Assembly: GCA_002479645.1 (NCBI GenBank)
Contig: DLOO01000072.1
Coordinates: forward strand, 1 to 6,528
Length of the DNA stretch: 6,528 bases
Direction of reading: 5' to 3'
DNA from: Lachnoclostridium sp. UBA7482
Lineage (GTDB): Bacteria > Bacillota > Clostridia > Lachnospirales > Lachnospiraceae
Shown: one piece after another, positions 1 to 6,293 of the stretch
How the letters are laid out: every line of letters starts with the position of its first letter
Numbering within the stretch: position 1 is the stretch's first letter
The notes under the pieces: model-generated
Database searches by the model: none
The model's input: only the letters and a program-made list of their open reading frames with translations
What the model was told of the DNA's origin: nothing
Translations under genes and position numbers: made by a program

Positions 1-14
1 ACACTTGACTAAAT

Positions 15-20
15 AGGGAG
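15..20 (+). promoter_or_regulatory. Ribosome binding site that fixes the TTG start of scfB
   Basis: AGGGAG lies nine bases before the TTG at 30. The only nearby ATG (22-24) reads into a TGA stop after three codons, so it cannot start this gene. The residues that follow the TTG (IHQYKSNGFNIVLDVNSG) match the usual N-terminus of SCIFF maturases as I know the family, so this site and the TTG are taken as the true start. The 29 bases before the gene contain possible ends of an upstream reading frame (TAA at 10-12, TAG at 14-16), but too little is present to identify it. Confidence 0.75.
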
Positions 21-29
21 AATGTTAAT

Positions 30-1445
30 TTGATACATCAGTACAAATCCAACGGATTTAATATTGTCCTGGATGTAAACAGCGGCATGGTTCACTTAGT
101 GGACGAGCTGACCTATGCAATGATTGCCGATTTTGAGCAGCTCGAAAAGGAGGATCTGATTCGGAAGGTGGCCGGTCAGTTTGCGGATGGGATTCAGGAT
201 GAGGACGGAACAGGGATTCAGGGAGAACGGCTGGAGAGCGAGATTTCCGGCATTTACGATACTTTGCTCGCAATGAAGGCTGACGGTTCTCTTTTTTCGG
301 AGGATACCTACGAGCCGTTTATCGAGCAGTTTACCGAACGTGAGACGGTAGTCAAGGCTCTGTGCCTGCATATTGCGCACGATTGCAATCTGGCATGCCG
401 TTATTGCTTTGCGGAAGAGGGCGAATATCATGGCAGACGAGCTTTGATGAGTTATGAGGTCGGCAGGAAAGCATTGGATTTCCTGATTCGGAATTCCGGG
501 GCAAGAAAGCACCTTGAGGTCGATTTCTTCGGCGGCGAGCCTCTGATGAACTGGGAGGTTGTAAAGCAGCTGGTTGCCTACGGAAGAGAGCAGGAGAAGC
601 TTCACAACAAACAGTTCCGTTTTACACTTACGACAAACGGCGTTCTTTTGAATGACGAAGTAATGGAATTTGCCAATCGTGAGATGAGCAATGTGGTTCT
701 CAGTATTGACGGACGTAAGGAAGTAAATGACCGCATGAGACCGTTCCGCAAAGGCGCGGGCAGCTACGATTTGATTGTTCCGAAGTTTCAGAAGCTGGCG
801 GAGCAGAGACATCAGACGGATTACTATGTCCGAGGTACCTTTACGCATTTTAATAAGGATTTTGCCGAGGATGTAAAGCATCTGTCCGAGCTTGGTTTCG
901 AGCAGATCAGTGTGGAGCCGGTTGTTGCGGCGCCGACAGAGGAATACGCGTTTAAGGATGAGGATTTGCCGGAGCTTCTGGCACAGTATGATGAGCTTGC
1001 CAAGTACATCATCGAGAGAAGAAAGAGCGGCAAATGGATTAACTTCTTCCACTTTATGATTGATCTGTCCGGCGGCCCCTGCGTTTATAAGAGACTTTCC
1101 GGCTGCGGTTCGGGTACCGAGTATCTGGCTGTTACGCCTTGGGGGGATTTGTATCCCTGCCACCAGTTCGTAGGTAACGAAAAGTTCCTGATGGGCAACG
1201 TGGAGGAGGGTGTTACCAACATCGAGCTGCGCGAAGAGTTCCGAAAGTGCAACGTCTATTCCAAGACGAAGTGCAAAAACTGTTTCGCCAAGTTTTATTG
1301 CAGCGGCGGCTGCGCGGCAAATGCCTATAACTTCCACGGGGACATTCATGATGTTTACGAGGTGGGCTGTGAGCTTCAGAAGAAGCGTGTGGAATGTGCA
1401 ATTATGATTCAGGCTGCAGAAGCACAGGATTCTGCAGAAAAATAA
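30..1445 (+). CDS. scfB: SCIFF peptide thioether maturase, radical SAM/SPASM enzyme
   Basis: This 471-residue enzyme uses S-adenosylmethionine and iron-sulfur clusters to make Cys-to-Thr thioether bonds in the SCIFF (six cysteines in forty-five residues) ranthipeptide precursor; the characterised relative is CteB of Clostridium thermocellum. Residues 1-95 look like the peptide-recognition (PqqD/RRE-like) region. The radical SAM cluster motif CNLACRYC uses C119, C123 and C126, followed by FFGGEP (166-171). The C-terminal SPASM region has C351, C359, C377, C407, then C415-x2-C418-x5-C424-x3-C428, and C447, enough to hold two auxiliary [4Fe-4S] clusters. Length and the almost unbroken match to remembered clostridial family sequences (ALCLHIAHDCN, GPCVYKRLSGCGSGTEYL) make the call firm. 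It starts at TTG with an AGGGAG site nine bases upstream. The precursor gene scfA usually lies directly upstream and is outside this window. secDF follows 45 bp downstream, with no terminator between. Residues 54-65 carry a small GIQ repeat. Confidence 0.95.
   Translation: MIHQYKSNGFNIVLDVNSGMVHLVDELTYAMIADFEQLEKEDLIRKVAGQFADGIQDEDGTGIQGERLESEISGIYDTLLAMKADGSLFSEDTYEPFIEQFTERETVVKALCLHIAHDCNLACRYCFAEEGEYHGRRALMSYEVGRKALDFLIRNSGARKHLEVDFFGGEPLMNWEVVKQLVAYGREQEKLHNKQFRFTLTTNGVLLNDEVMEFANREMSNVVLSIDGRKEVNDRMRPFRKGAGSYDLIVPKFQKLAEQRHQTDYYVRGTFTHFNKDFAEDVKHLSELGFEQISVEPVVAAPTEEYAFKDEDLPELLAQYDELAKYIIERRKSGKWINFFHFMIDLSGGPCVYKRLSGCGSGTEYLAVTPWGDLYPCHQFVGNEKFLMGNVEEGVTNIELREEFRKCNVYSKTKCKNCFAKFYCSGGCAANAYNFHGDIHDVYEVGCELQKKRVECAIMIQAAEAQDSAEK
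189..222 (+). repeat. Two copies of GGGATTCAGG in the scfB N-terminal region
   Basis: GGGATTCAGG occurs at 189-198 and again at 213-222, exactly 24 nt (eight codons) apart and in the same reading frame, giving Gly-Ile-Gln at residues 54-56 and 62-64. The bases between the copies do not match those after the second copy well, so this is either an old, diverged eight-codon slippage duplication or chance. It lies in a stretch of the recognition domain that is Asp/Gly-rich (DEDGTG) and probably a surface loop. Confidence 0.5.
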
Positions 1446-1490
1446 AAGGGAAGTTCCGATTCGGGACGACACAATACGGAGGTAAATGAG

Positions 1491-3746
1491 ATGAACTCAA
1501 AAATGAAAGGATTCTGGCAGCTGCTGCTTGTGATTCTGGTAGTTGCTGCAATCGGCGCCTGGGGGTATTTGGGATATAAGTCCGACAAGGTTCCCGGTAT
1601 TCAGAATATCAAGCTCGGTCTTGATTTGAACGGCGGCGTCAGCATCACCTATGAAGCAGTAAAGAGTAACCCTTCCAAGACGGAAATGAACGATACGCTT
1701 GCTAAGCTGCAGAAACGTGCGGAAGCATTCAGCGACGAGAGCGCCGTATCCCTGGAAGGCGACAGGCGAATCAACGTAGATATTCCCGGCGCAAAGGATG
1801 CCGAGGCAGTTCTCGAAAAACTGGGTTCTGCCGGCAATATTTACTTCATTTACGGTACAACCGAAAAAGGCACGGTAAATATTAAGCAGGACGGTTATGA
1901 TACGGACGGAAAGCCGAAATATGTCTTGGCGCGTGCGCTTGAGGAAATGCTTAAGGACGGCAGCATGATTATCGACGGTTCCGACATTTCCGGAGCAGAG
2001 GGCGTTTATCGTCAGGGAAATACCGGTGCAACCGAGTATATGGTAGAACTCACTTTGAAGTCTGCCGGTGCTAAAAGGTTTGCAGATGCAACCGAATGGT
2101 GTGTAAAGCAGGGCGGTCTGAAGAATAAAATCGCAATTGTTTATGATGGAGATGTTGTAAGCGCTCCGGATGTTTCCACCAAGATTTCCGGCGGCAGCGC
2201 AGTAATTACCGGTAGTAAGAGTCTTGAAGAAGCAAAGGAACTCGCGACCATCATTCGTATCGGTGCGCTTCCTTTGGAACTCAAGGCGATTCGTTCCAAT
2301 ATCGTAGGCGCAACCCTTGGTGCAGAGGCACTCCGTACCAGCCTGATTGCAGGTGTCATCGGATTTATCCTCGTATGCATTTTCATGATTATTGTATATC
2401 GTTTCCCGGGTCTTGCGGCATCGATTTCCCTGATTATCTACATTGGGGCAGTAATCCTTCTGATGCTTGCATTTGATGTAACCCTGACCCTTCCCGGTAT
2501 CGCCGGTGTTATCCTTTCCGTTGGTATGGCGGTTGATGCGAATGTCATTATCTTTACCCGTATTAAAGAAGAGCTTGCAACCGGAAAGACGCCTCGTTCC
2601 GCGATGAAGATTGGCTTCAGCAAAGCTACGTCCGCAATTATTGACGGTAACATTACGACCTTGATTGCTGCAGGGGTATTGTTCCTTCGCGGTTCGGGAA
2701 CCATTCGCGGATTTGCAACGACACTTGGAATCGGTATTGTTGTATCCATGTTTACCGCAATGGTTGTTACCCGTTGGATTATGTACACCTTCTATAACCT
2801 TGGCGTAGATAAGCCGGGTATGTACGGTGTGGCTAAGCCTGCGAAGAGGATTGATTTCATTAAGCATGGCAAGAAGTACCTTGCTGTTTCCGGAGCATTG
2901 ATTGTCGCTTGCTTCGTAATGCTGTTTGTAAATAAGGGGACTACCGGAAACATCCTGAACTATGGTCTTGATTTCGTAGGCGGCAGCTCCGTAACCGTAA
3001 CTTTCCCGGATAAGCTTCCTTCCAATGCGGAAATGGAGAAATTTGCCGAAGAGGTTATCGGTGAGAAGGTTACCGTATCTGCAATTAAGGGAAGCAATGC
3101 ATTGATTGTAAAAACGACGGTAGTTCTCGATGACGAAGGCACTATGCAGGAGTTGAAGAAAGCTTTTGCTGAAAAATACGGCGTAACGGCAGAAAATATC
3201 GAGACCGAGACCATCAGCGGTACCATCAGCGGCGAGATGAAGGCCGACGCTGTATGGGCAGTTGTAATCGCAACCATTTGTATGCTGATTTACATCTGGA
3301 TTCGATTCAAGAACCTTGCATATGCAGCTTCTGCAGTAACGGCATTGGTTCATGACGTTTTAATCGTTCTATTCGTATATGCGGTTGCAAAGATTACGGT
3401 TGATAACACCTTCATTGCCTGTATGCTTACCATCGTCGGTTACAGTATCAATGCAACCATCGTTATCTTTGACCGTATCCGTGAAAATAGAAATGCAATG
3501 CTGAAGAGGGATAGTCTTAAGGACGTTGTAAACGACAGTATCAGCCAGACCCTGACACGAAGCATCAATACCTCTTTGACAACTTTGCTTACCGTTATCG
3601 TATTGATGATTCTCGGTGTTGAGTCCATTCGCGCATTTGCCATTCCGCTTACCGTAGGTATTATCTGCGGCACCTATTCTTCCGTATGTATCACCGGTAC
3701 TCTGTGGTACTTCATGAAGACGAAAATGGATAAGAAAAACGCCTAA
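1491..3746 (+). CDS. secDF: Fused protein-export membrane protein SecDF
   Basis: This 751-residue protein joins SecD and SecF, the Sec accessory subunits that use the ion gradient to help pull exported proteins through SecYEG at the outer face of the membrane. TM1 is at about 9-29. The large extracytoplasmic P1 domain covers about 32-280 and opens with LGLDLNGGV (42-50). SecD TM2-6 occupy about 281-430, with GMAVDANVIIF at 345-355, including the key Asp D349. The SecF half starts near 460 with a TM, then LDFVGG (493-498), a smaller extracytoplasmic domain to about 585, and five more TMs, with HDV (621-623), GYSINATIVIFDRIREN (650-666) and R690 in TRSINTSLTTLL. The count of about 12 TMs fits fused SecDF. 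One oddity is Ala655, where most SecF proteins have an Asp (GYSxND). The ATG has GGAGG at 1478-1482, eight bases upstream. Short spacing suggests cotranscription with scfB; a probable terminator follows the stop. Confidence 0.97.
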   Translation: MNSKMKGFWQLLLVILVVAAIGAWGYLGYKSDKVPGIQNIKLGLDLNGGVSITYEAVKSNPSKTEMNDTLAKLQKRAEAFSDESAVSLEGDRRINVDIPGAKDAEAVLEKLGSAGNIYFIYGTTEKGTVNIKQDGYDTDGKPKYVLARALEEMLKDGSMIIDGSDISGAEGVYRQGNTGATEYMVELTLKSAGAKRFADATEWCVKQGGLKNKIAIVYDGDVVSAPDVSTKISGGSAVITGSKSLEEAKELATIIRIGALPLELKAIRSNIVGATLGAEALRTSLIAGVIGFILVCIFMIIVYRFPGLAASISLIIYIGAVILLMLAFDVTLTLPGIAGVILSVGMAVDANVIIFTRIKEELATGKTPRSAMKIGFSKATSAIIDGNITTLIAAGVLFLRGSGTIRGFATTLGIGIVVSMFTAMVVTRWIMYTFYNLGVDKPGMYGVAKPAKRIDFIKHGKKYLAVSGALIVACFVMLFVNKGTTGNILNYGLDFVGGSSVTVTFPDKLPSNAEMEKFAEEVIGEKVTVSAIKGSNALIVKTTVVLDDEGTMQELKKAFAEKYGVTAENIETETISGTISGEMKADAVWAVVIATICMLIYIWIRFKNLAYAASAVTALVHDVLIVLFVYAVAKITVDNTFIACMLTIVGYSINATIVIFDRIRENRNAMLKRDSLKDVVNDSISQTLTRSINTSLTTLLTVIVLMILGVESIRAFAIPLTVGIICGTYSSVCITGTLWYFMKTKMDKKNA

Positions 3747-3753
3747 GTAAGGG

Positions 3754-3803
3754 AAAAAGCTCTGTGGCCGGGCATTCGTCCGGCTTCAGAGCGTATTTTC
3801 TAT
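3754..3803 (+). terminator. Probable intrinsic terminator after secDF
   Basis: An inverted repeat starts 12 bases after the secDF stop. GCTCTG (3759-3764) pairs with CAGAGC (3787-3792), and GCCGG (3767-3771) pairs with CCGGC (3780-3784). A two-base TG/TT internal mismatch separates the stems, and the loop GCATTCGT is eight bases. The tail is GTATTTTC, a short and interrupted T-run, and an AAAAA run precedes the hairpin. The stem is strong and the T-tract weak, so termination may be partial and some readthrough into recJ is possible. Confidence 0.7.
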
Positions 3804-3850
3804 ATACACGTCAGAGAAATGTCGGTCATATTTTATAACAGGATGGCGAA

Positions 3851-5599
3851 ATGAAAGAAAAATGGATGATTTGCAATAAAGTGGGAGACTTTCCTGCGAT
3901 ATGCGAAGAATTTGGAATCGGAGAGCCTACAGCGCGTTTGCTTGTGAATCGCGGCGTGAAGGACATACCGGAGATTCGTGAGTTTTTATATCCCTCGCTC
4001 AATGGACTGATTTCGGCAACGCTGCTTCCGGACGCAGAGCTTTTCTGCCGGTATCTGGAGGAAAGTATCCGTTTGAAACGCAGGATTCGTGTATTCGGCG
4101 ATTATGATGTTGACGGTGTCTGCGGAACTTACCTTCTGGTAACGGCACTGAGAGGCCTGGGCGCGCAGGTGGATTACCGGATTCCGCACCGTCGTTATGA
4201 TGGCTACGGTATCAGTGACGGAATGGTAGAGGACGCCATTCATGCCGGGATTGAGGTTATGGTGACCGTGGATAACGGAATTTCCTGTCTTCGCCAGGTG
4301 GAAATGGCAAGAGCAGCAGGAATGCTTGTTTTGATTACCGACCATCACGAGCCGGGGGATGCTTTGCCGGATGCACAGGCGGTATGCGATCCAAAACGAA
4401 AGGATTCGGCTTATCCCGGAGAAATCTGCGGAGCGGTTGTGGCTGCAAAGCTGATGGAACTTCTGTATCAGCGGTTTTCCATGGGGAGTTTTATTGAGAA
4501 GCATCTGGATGTGATGGCGCTTGCCACCGAATGTGATGTGATGAAGCTTTCGGGCGAAAATCGGACGATTGTGCGGCTTGGTATCGAAAGCATCCGGCGC
4601 GGCGACAACCCGGGGCTGCGCAAATTGATGCAGGTCGGCAGGATTGAGTCGGAGAAGCTTAGCGCATATCACCTTGGATTTGTGCTTGGCCCGTGCGTCA
4701 ATGCAGCCGGACGGCTTGACCATGCAAAGACCGGCGTGGAACTGCTGCTTTCTTCGGATGAGGATGAGGCGGCGGAGCTTGCGCAGCAGCTGCATGATTA
4801 TAATGAGGTTCGTAAGGAAAAGACCAATCAGATGGTCGAAAAAGCGATTGGGATGCTAAAGGCATTGCCTGAGGTGCCAAACCATGTAGTGACATTTTAT
4901 CTTCCGGAGTGTGACGAAAGTCTCGCCGGAATTGTTGCAGGAAAAGTGAGAGAGGCGTGTTACCGGCCGGTAATCATTCTCACAGACAGTGAGGATGCGG
5001 AGATGCTCAAGGGCTCGGCACGCAGTATCGAGGATGTGTCCATCTTCCGGATTCTTCAGTCCTGTTCGGATTTGCTTGTCAAATTCGGCGGACATGAGCA
5101 GGCTGCCGGTCTGTCTTTGAAAAAAGAAAATCTGCCGAAGCTGCTGGAGCGCATGAAAACGGTTGGCGTGATACCGCCGGAGCTTCAGTTAAGAAAACGC
5201 CGGATTGATATTGTACTTCCTTTTTCCTATCTGAATGAAGAAATGATAGCGGAGATGAATCTTCTGGAGCCGTTTGGAACCGGAAATCCGCAGCCGCTGT
5301 TTGCAAAACGCGAATGTCAGCTTTGTCAGGTTTCTCTTGTCGGAAGAACGACCAGTTATGTGAAGCTTGGTTTTCTTGAGGGAGAGCAGCGCTATGAGGG
5401 CATCTATTTCGGAAATGCGAATGAGTTTTTCGATGAACTGAAGGCAATGTACGGCGATGAAATTGTGCGGCAGCTGTGGCAGAGAAAAACAAGGATTCGT
5501 ATGAATTTGCTGTATTCCCCGCAATGGAAGGTATACCGCGATGTGGGAAGCGTTGAGATTGTATTAAAAGGCTATCAGCTTCTGCCGCAGGAATCATAA
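3851..5599 (+). CDS. recJ: Single-stranded-DNA-specific 5'-3' exonuclease RecJ
   Basis: RecJ degrades single-stranded DNA from the 5' end, using metal ions, in recombinational, mismatch and base-excision repair in the cytoplasm. The DHH-family motifs are in order: GDYDVDG (83-89; D84, D86, D88), TVDNGIS (139-145; D141), DHH (164-166), the CGAVVAAKL helix (193-201), ALATECDV with D229, and GPCVNAAGRLDHA (280-292). The DHHA1 part contains LAGIVAGKV (358-366), GSARSIEDVSIFRIL (388-402) and KFGGHEQAAGLSL (411-423). The C-terminal OB-like region includes LLEPFGTGNPQPLF (471-484). At 582 residues it is close to the classic E. coli-type length, without the long C-terminal extension of Bacillus-type RecJ. 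All expected catalytic Asp and His positions appear present. The start is the ATG with AGGATGG at 3840-3846; M6 is a less likely alternative. The gene lies 104 bp after secDF, beyond the terminator, and I see no clear sigma-A promoter in that gap. Confidence 0.95.
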   Translation: MKEKWMICNKVGDFPAICEEFGIGEPTARLLVNRGVKDIPEIREFLYPSLNGLISATLLPDAELFCRYLEESIRLKRRIRVFGDYDVDGVCGTYLLVTALRGLGAQVDYRIPHRRYDGYGISDGMVEDAIHAGIEVMVTVDNGISCLRQVEMARAAGMLVLITDHHEPGDALPDAQAVCDPKRKDSAYPGEICGAVVAAKLMELLYQRFSMGSFIEKHLDVMALATECDVMKLSGENRTIVRLGIESIRRGDNPGLRKLMQVGRIESEKLSAYHLGFVLGPCVNAAGRLDHAKTGVELLLSSDEDEAAELAQQLHDYNEVRKEKTNQMVEKAIGMLKALPEVPNHVVTFYLPECDESLAGIVAGKVREACYRPVIILTDSEDAEMLKGSARSIEDVSIFRILQSCSDLLVKFGGHEQAAGLSLKKENLPKLLERMKTVGVIPPELQLRKRRIDIVLPFSYLNEEMIAEMNLLEPFGTGNPQPLFAKRECQLCQVSLVGRTTSYVKLGFLEGEQRYEGIYFGNANEFFDELKAMYGDEIVRQLWQRKTRIRMNLLYSPQWKVYRDVGSVEIVLKGYQLLPQES

Positions 5600-5625
5600 A
5601 ACAGCGGAAATGCTGGGAGTTGTTT

Positions 5626-5631
5626 GGGAGG
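5626..5631 (+). promoter_or_regulatory. Ribosome binding site that decides the thiamine pyrophosphokinase start
   Basis: GGGAGG ends five bases before the ATG at 5637. The longer in-frame start at 5610 has only a weak GCGGAA before it, and would add nine residues (MLGVVWEAC) that do not resemble the family. A third ATG at 5633 is in another frame, sits almost on top of the site and stops after four codons (TAA at 5645). The ATG at 5637 is therefore preferred. Confidence 0.75.
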
Positions 5632-5636
5632 CATGC

Positions 5637-6293
5637 ATGGTTTGTAAGGTATTTGGCGCAGGAGAACGCTGCGGCAGGCAGAGAATACTGCCGGTAACGG
5701 ATGCGGACATGGTAATCGCGGCAGACGGCGGGCTGGCATGGCTTTCTGAGCTGGAAATGGAACCTGATTTTGTCTTAGGCGATTTTGATTCGCTGGAAGG
5801 AGAACCGCCGGAAGGAGCGGTTATTCATCCGACACGCAAGAATGATACCGACATGGGACTTGCGGTGCAGGAAGGAATCAGGAGGGGCTTTGCCTGCTTT
5901 GAATTGTATGGGGGAACCGGCGGAAGGGAAGACCATACCATGGCAAATTATCAGCTGCTCAAGAAAATTGCCCTCCTTGGGGGCAGAGGGTATCTGATTG
6001 GACCGTGCATGACGGCAACCGTGATTTTGGATTCGGAAATCGGTTTCCGGAGAAAAAGTACCGGGACGATTTCCGTATTTTCCATGGATGAAACGGCAGA
6101 AGGGGTTAACCTCAAGGGACTCGCGTATGAATTGAACGACGTGGAGTTATCCAATTCGTTTGCGCTTGGCGTCAGCAATGAATTTGTCGGGACGGAGGCG
6201 CGAATTGCAGTGAAAAGAGGGGCGTTACTGATTATCGGGGAGTATCTGCCCGATGATGTGATTGAAAAACAGCTTGACAGGAGGAAAACATGA
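5637..6293 (+). CDS. thiN: Thiamine pyrophosphokinase
   Basis: This enzyme transfers pyrophosphate from ATP to thiamine, making thiamine diphosphate in one step, so it activates imported or salvaged thiamine. From the start chosen here the protein is 218 residues, a normal family length. The catalytic domain shows AADGGLAWL (28-36), DFVLGDFDSL (44-53), RKNDTDMGLAV (67-77) and YGGTGGREDHTMANYQLL (91-108), the nucleotide- and Mg-binding signatures. The C-terminal thiamine-binding beta domain shows EGVNLKGLAYELND (155-168) and LGVSNEFVGTEARIAVKRG (177-195). The N-terminal GGG/GE signature is modified here to GAGER (7-11). The gene starts 37 bp after recJ, and its stop overlaps the start of pyrC by four bases, so the three probably share one mRNA. 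I see no TPP riboswitch in the 37-bp gap, which is too short to hold one. The symbol follows Bacillus usage; it is also called tnr3/TPK. Confidence 0.93.
   Translation: MVCKVFGAGERCGRQRILPVTDADMVIAADGGLAWLSELEMEPDFVLGDFDSLEGEPPEGAVIHPTRKNDTDMGLAVQEGIRRGFACFELYGGTGGREDHTMANYQLLKKIALLGGRGYLIGPCMTATVILDSEIGFRRKSTGTISVFSMDETAEGVNLKGLAYELNDVELSNSFALGVSNEFVGTEARIAVKRGALLIIGEYLPDDVIEKQLDRRKT
6279..6284 (+). promoter_or_regulatory. Ribosome binding site for pyrC inside the thiN 3' end
   Basis: A perfect AGGAGG lies five bases before the pyrC ATG at 6290. It is formed by the two Arg codons (AGG AGG) near the end of thiN. The pyrC ATG and thiN TGA overlap as ATGA (6290-6293), the usual arrangement for translational coupling. 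Confidence 0.85.

Noticed and set aside
5..36. TTGACT followed by TGATAC as a promoter for scfB
   Set aside because: The spacing is 20 bases and the second box lies inside the coding region, downstream of the RBS and start, so it cannot drive this gene as annotated.
1454..1466. Small hairpin TTCCG-ATT-CGGGA between scfB and secDF
   Set aside because: Only five pairs, one of them G-T, with no T-run after it; too weak for a terminator or a convincing regulatory element.
96..1472. A 458-codon open frame on the minus strand across scfB
   Set aside because: It lies antisense to a gene with complete family motifs. Its translation shows no domain pattern that I recognise, and it has no RBS-supported start. 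It is a shadow of the codon pattern on the + strand.
1497..3353. A 618-codon open frame on the minus strand across secDF
   Set aside because: Its translation is rich in Cys, Asn, Arg and His with no recognisable fold, as expected from the reverse complement of a membrane-protein gene with biased codons. secDF on the other strand is unambiguous.
3986..4795. Minus-strand open frame across recJ, and shorter ones at 5079-5597 and 5951-6478
   Set aside because: These are antisense to well-supported genes, low in recognisable motifs and without translation signals.
5553..5581. TTGAGA near the end of recJ as a promoter for thiN-pyrC
   Set aside because: There is no -10-like sequence at 16-18 bases; the nearest, TATCAG at 5573, is only 14 bases away and matches poorly.
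5610..5636. Nine-residue N-terminal extension of thiamine pyrophosphokinase from the ATG at 5610
   Set aside because: It has a poor RBS and extra residues unlike the family; the ATG at 5637 has GGGAGG at good spacing.
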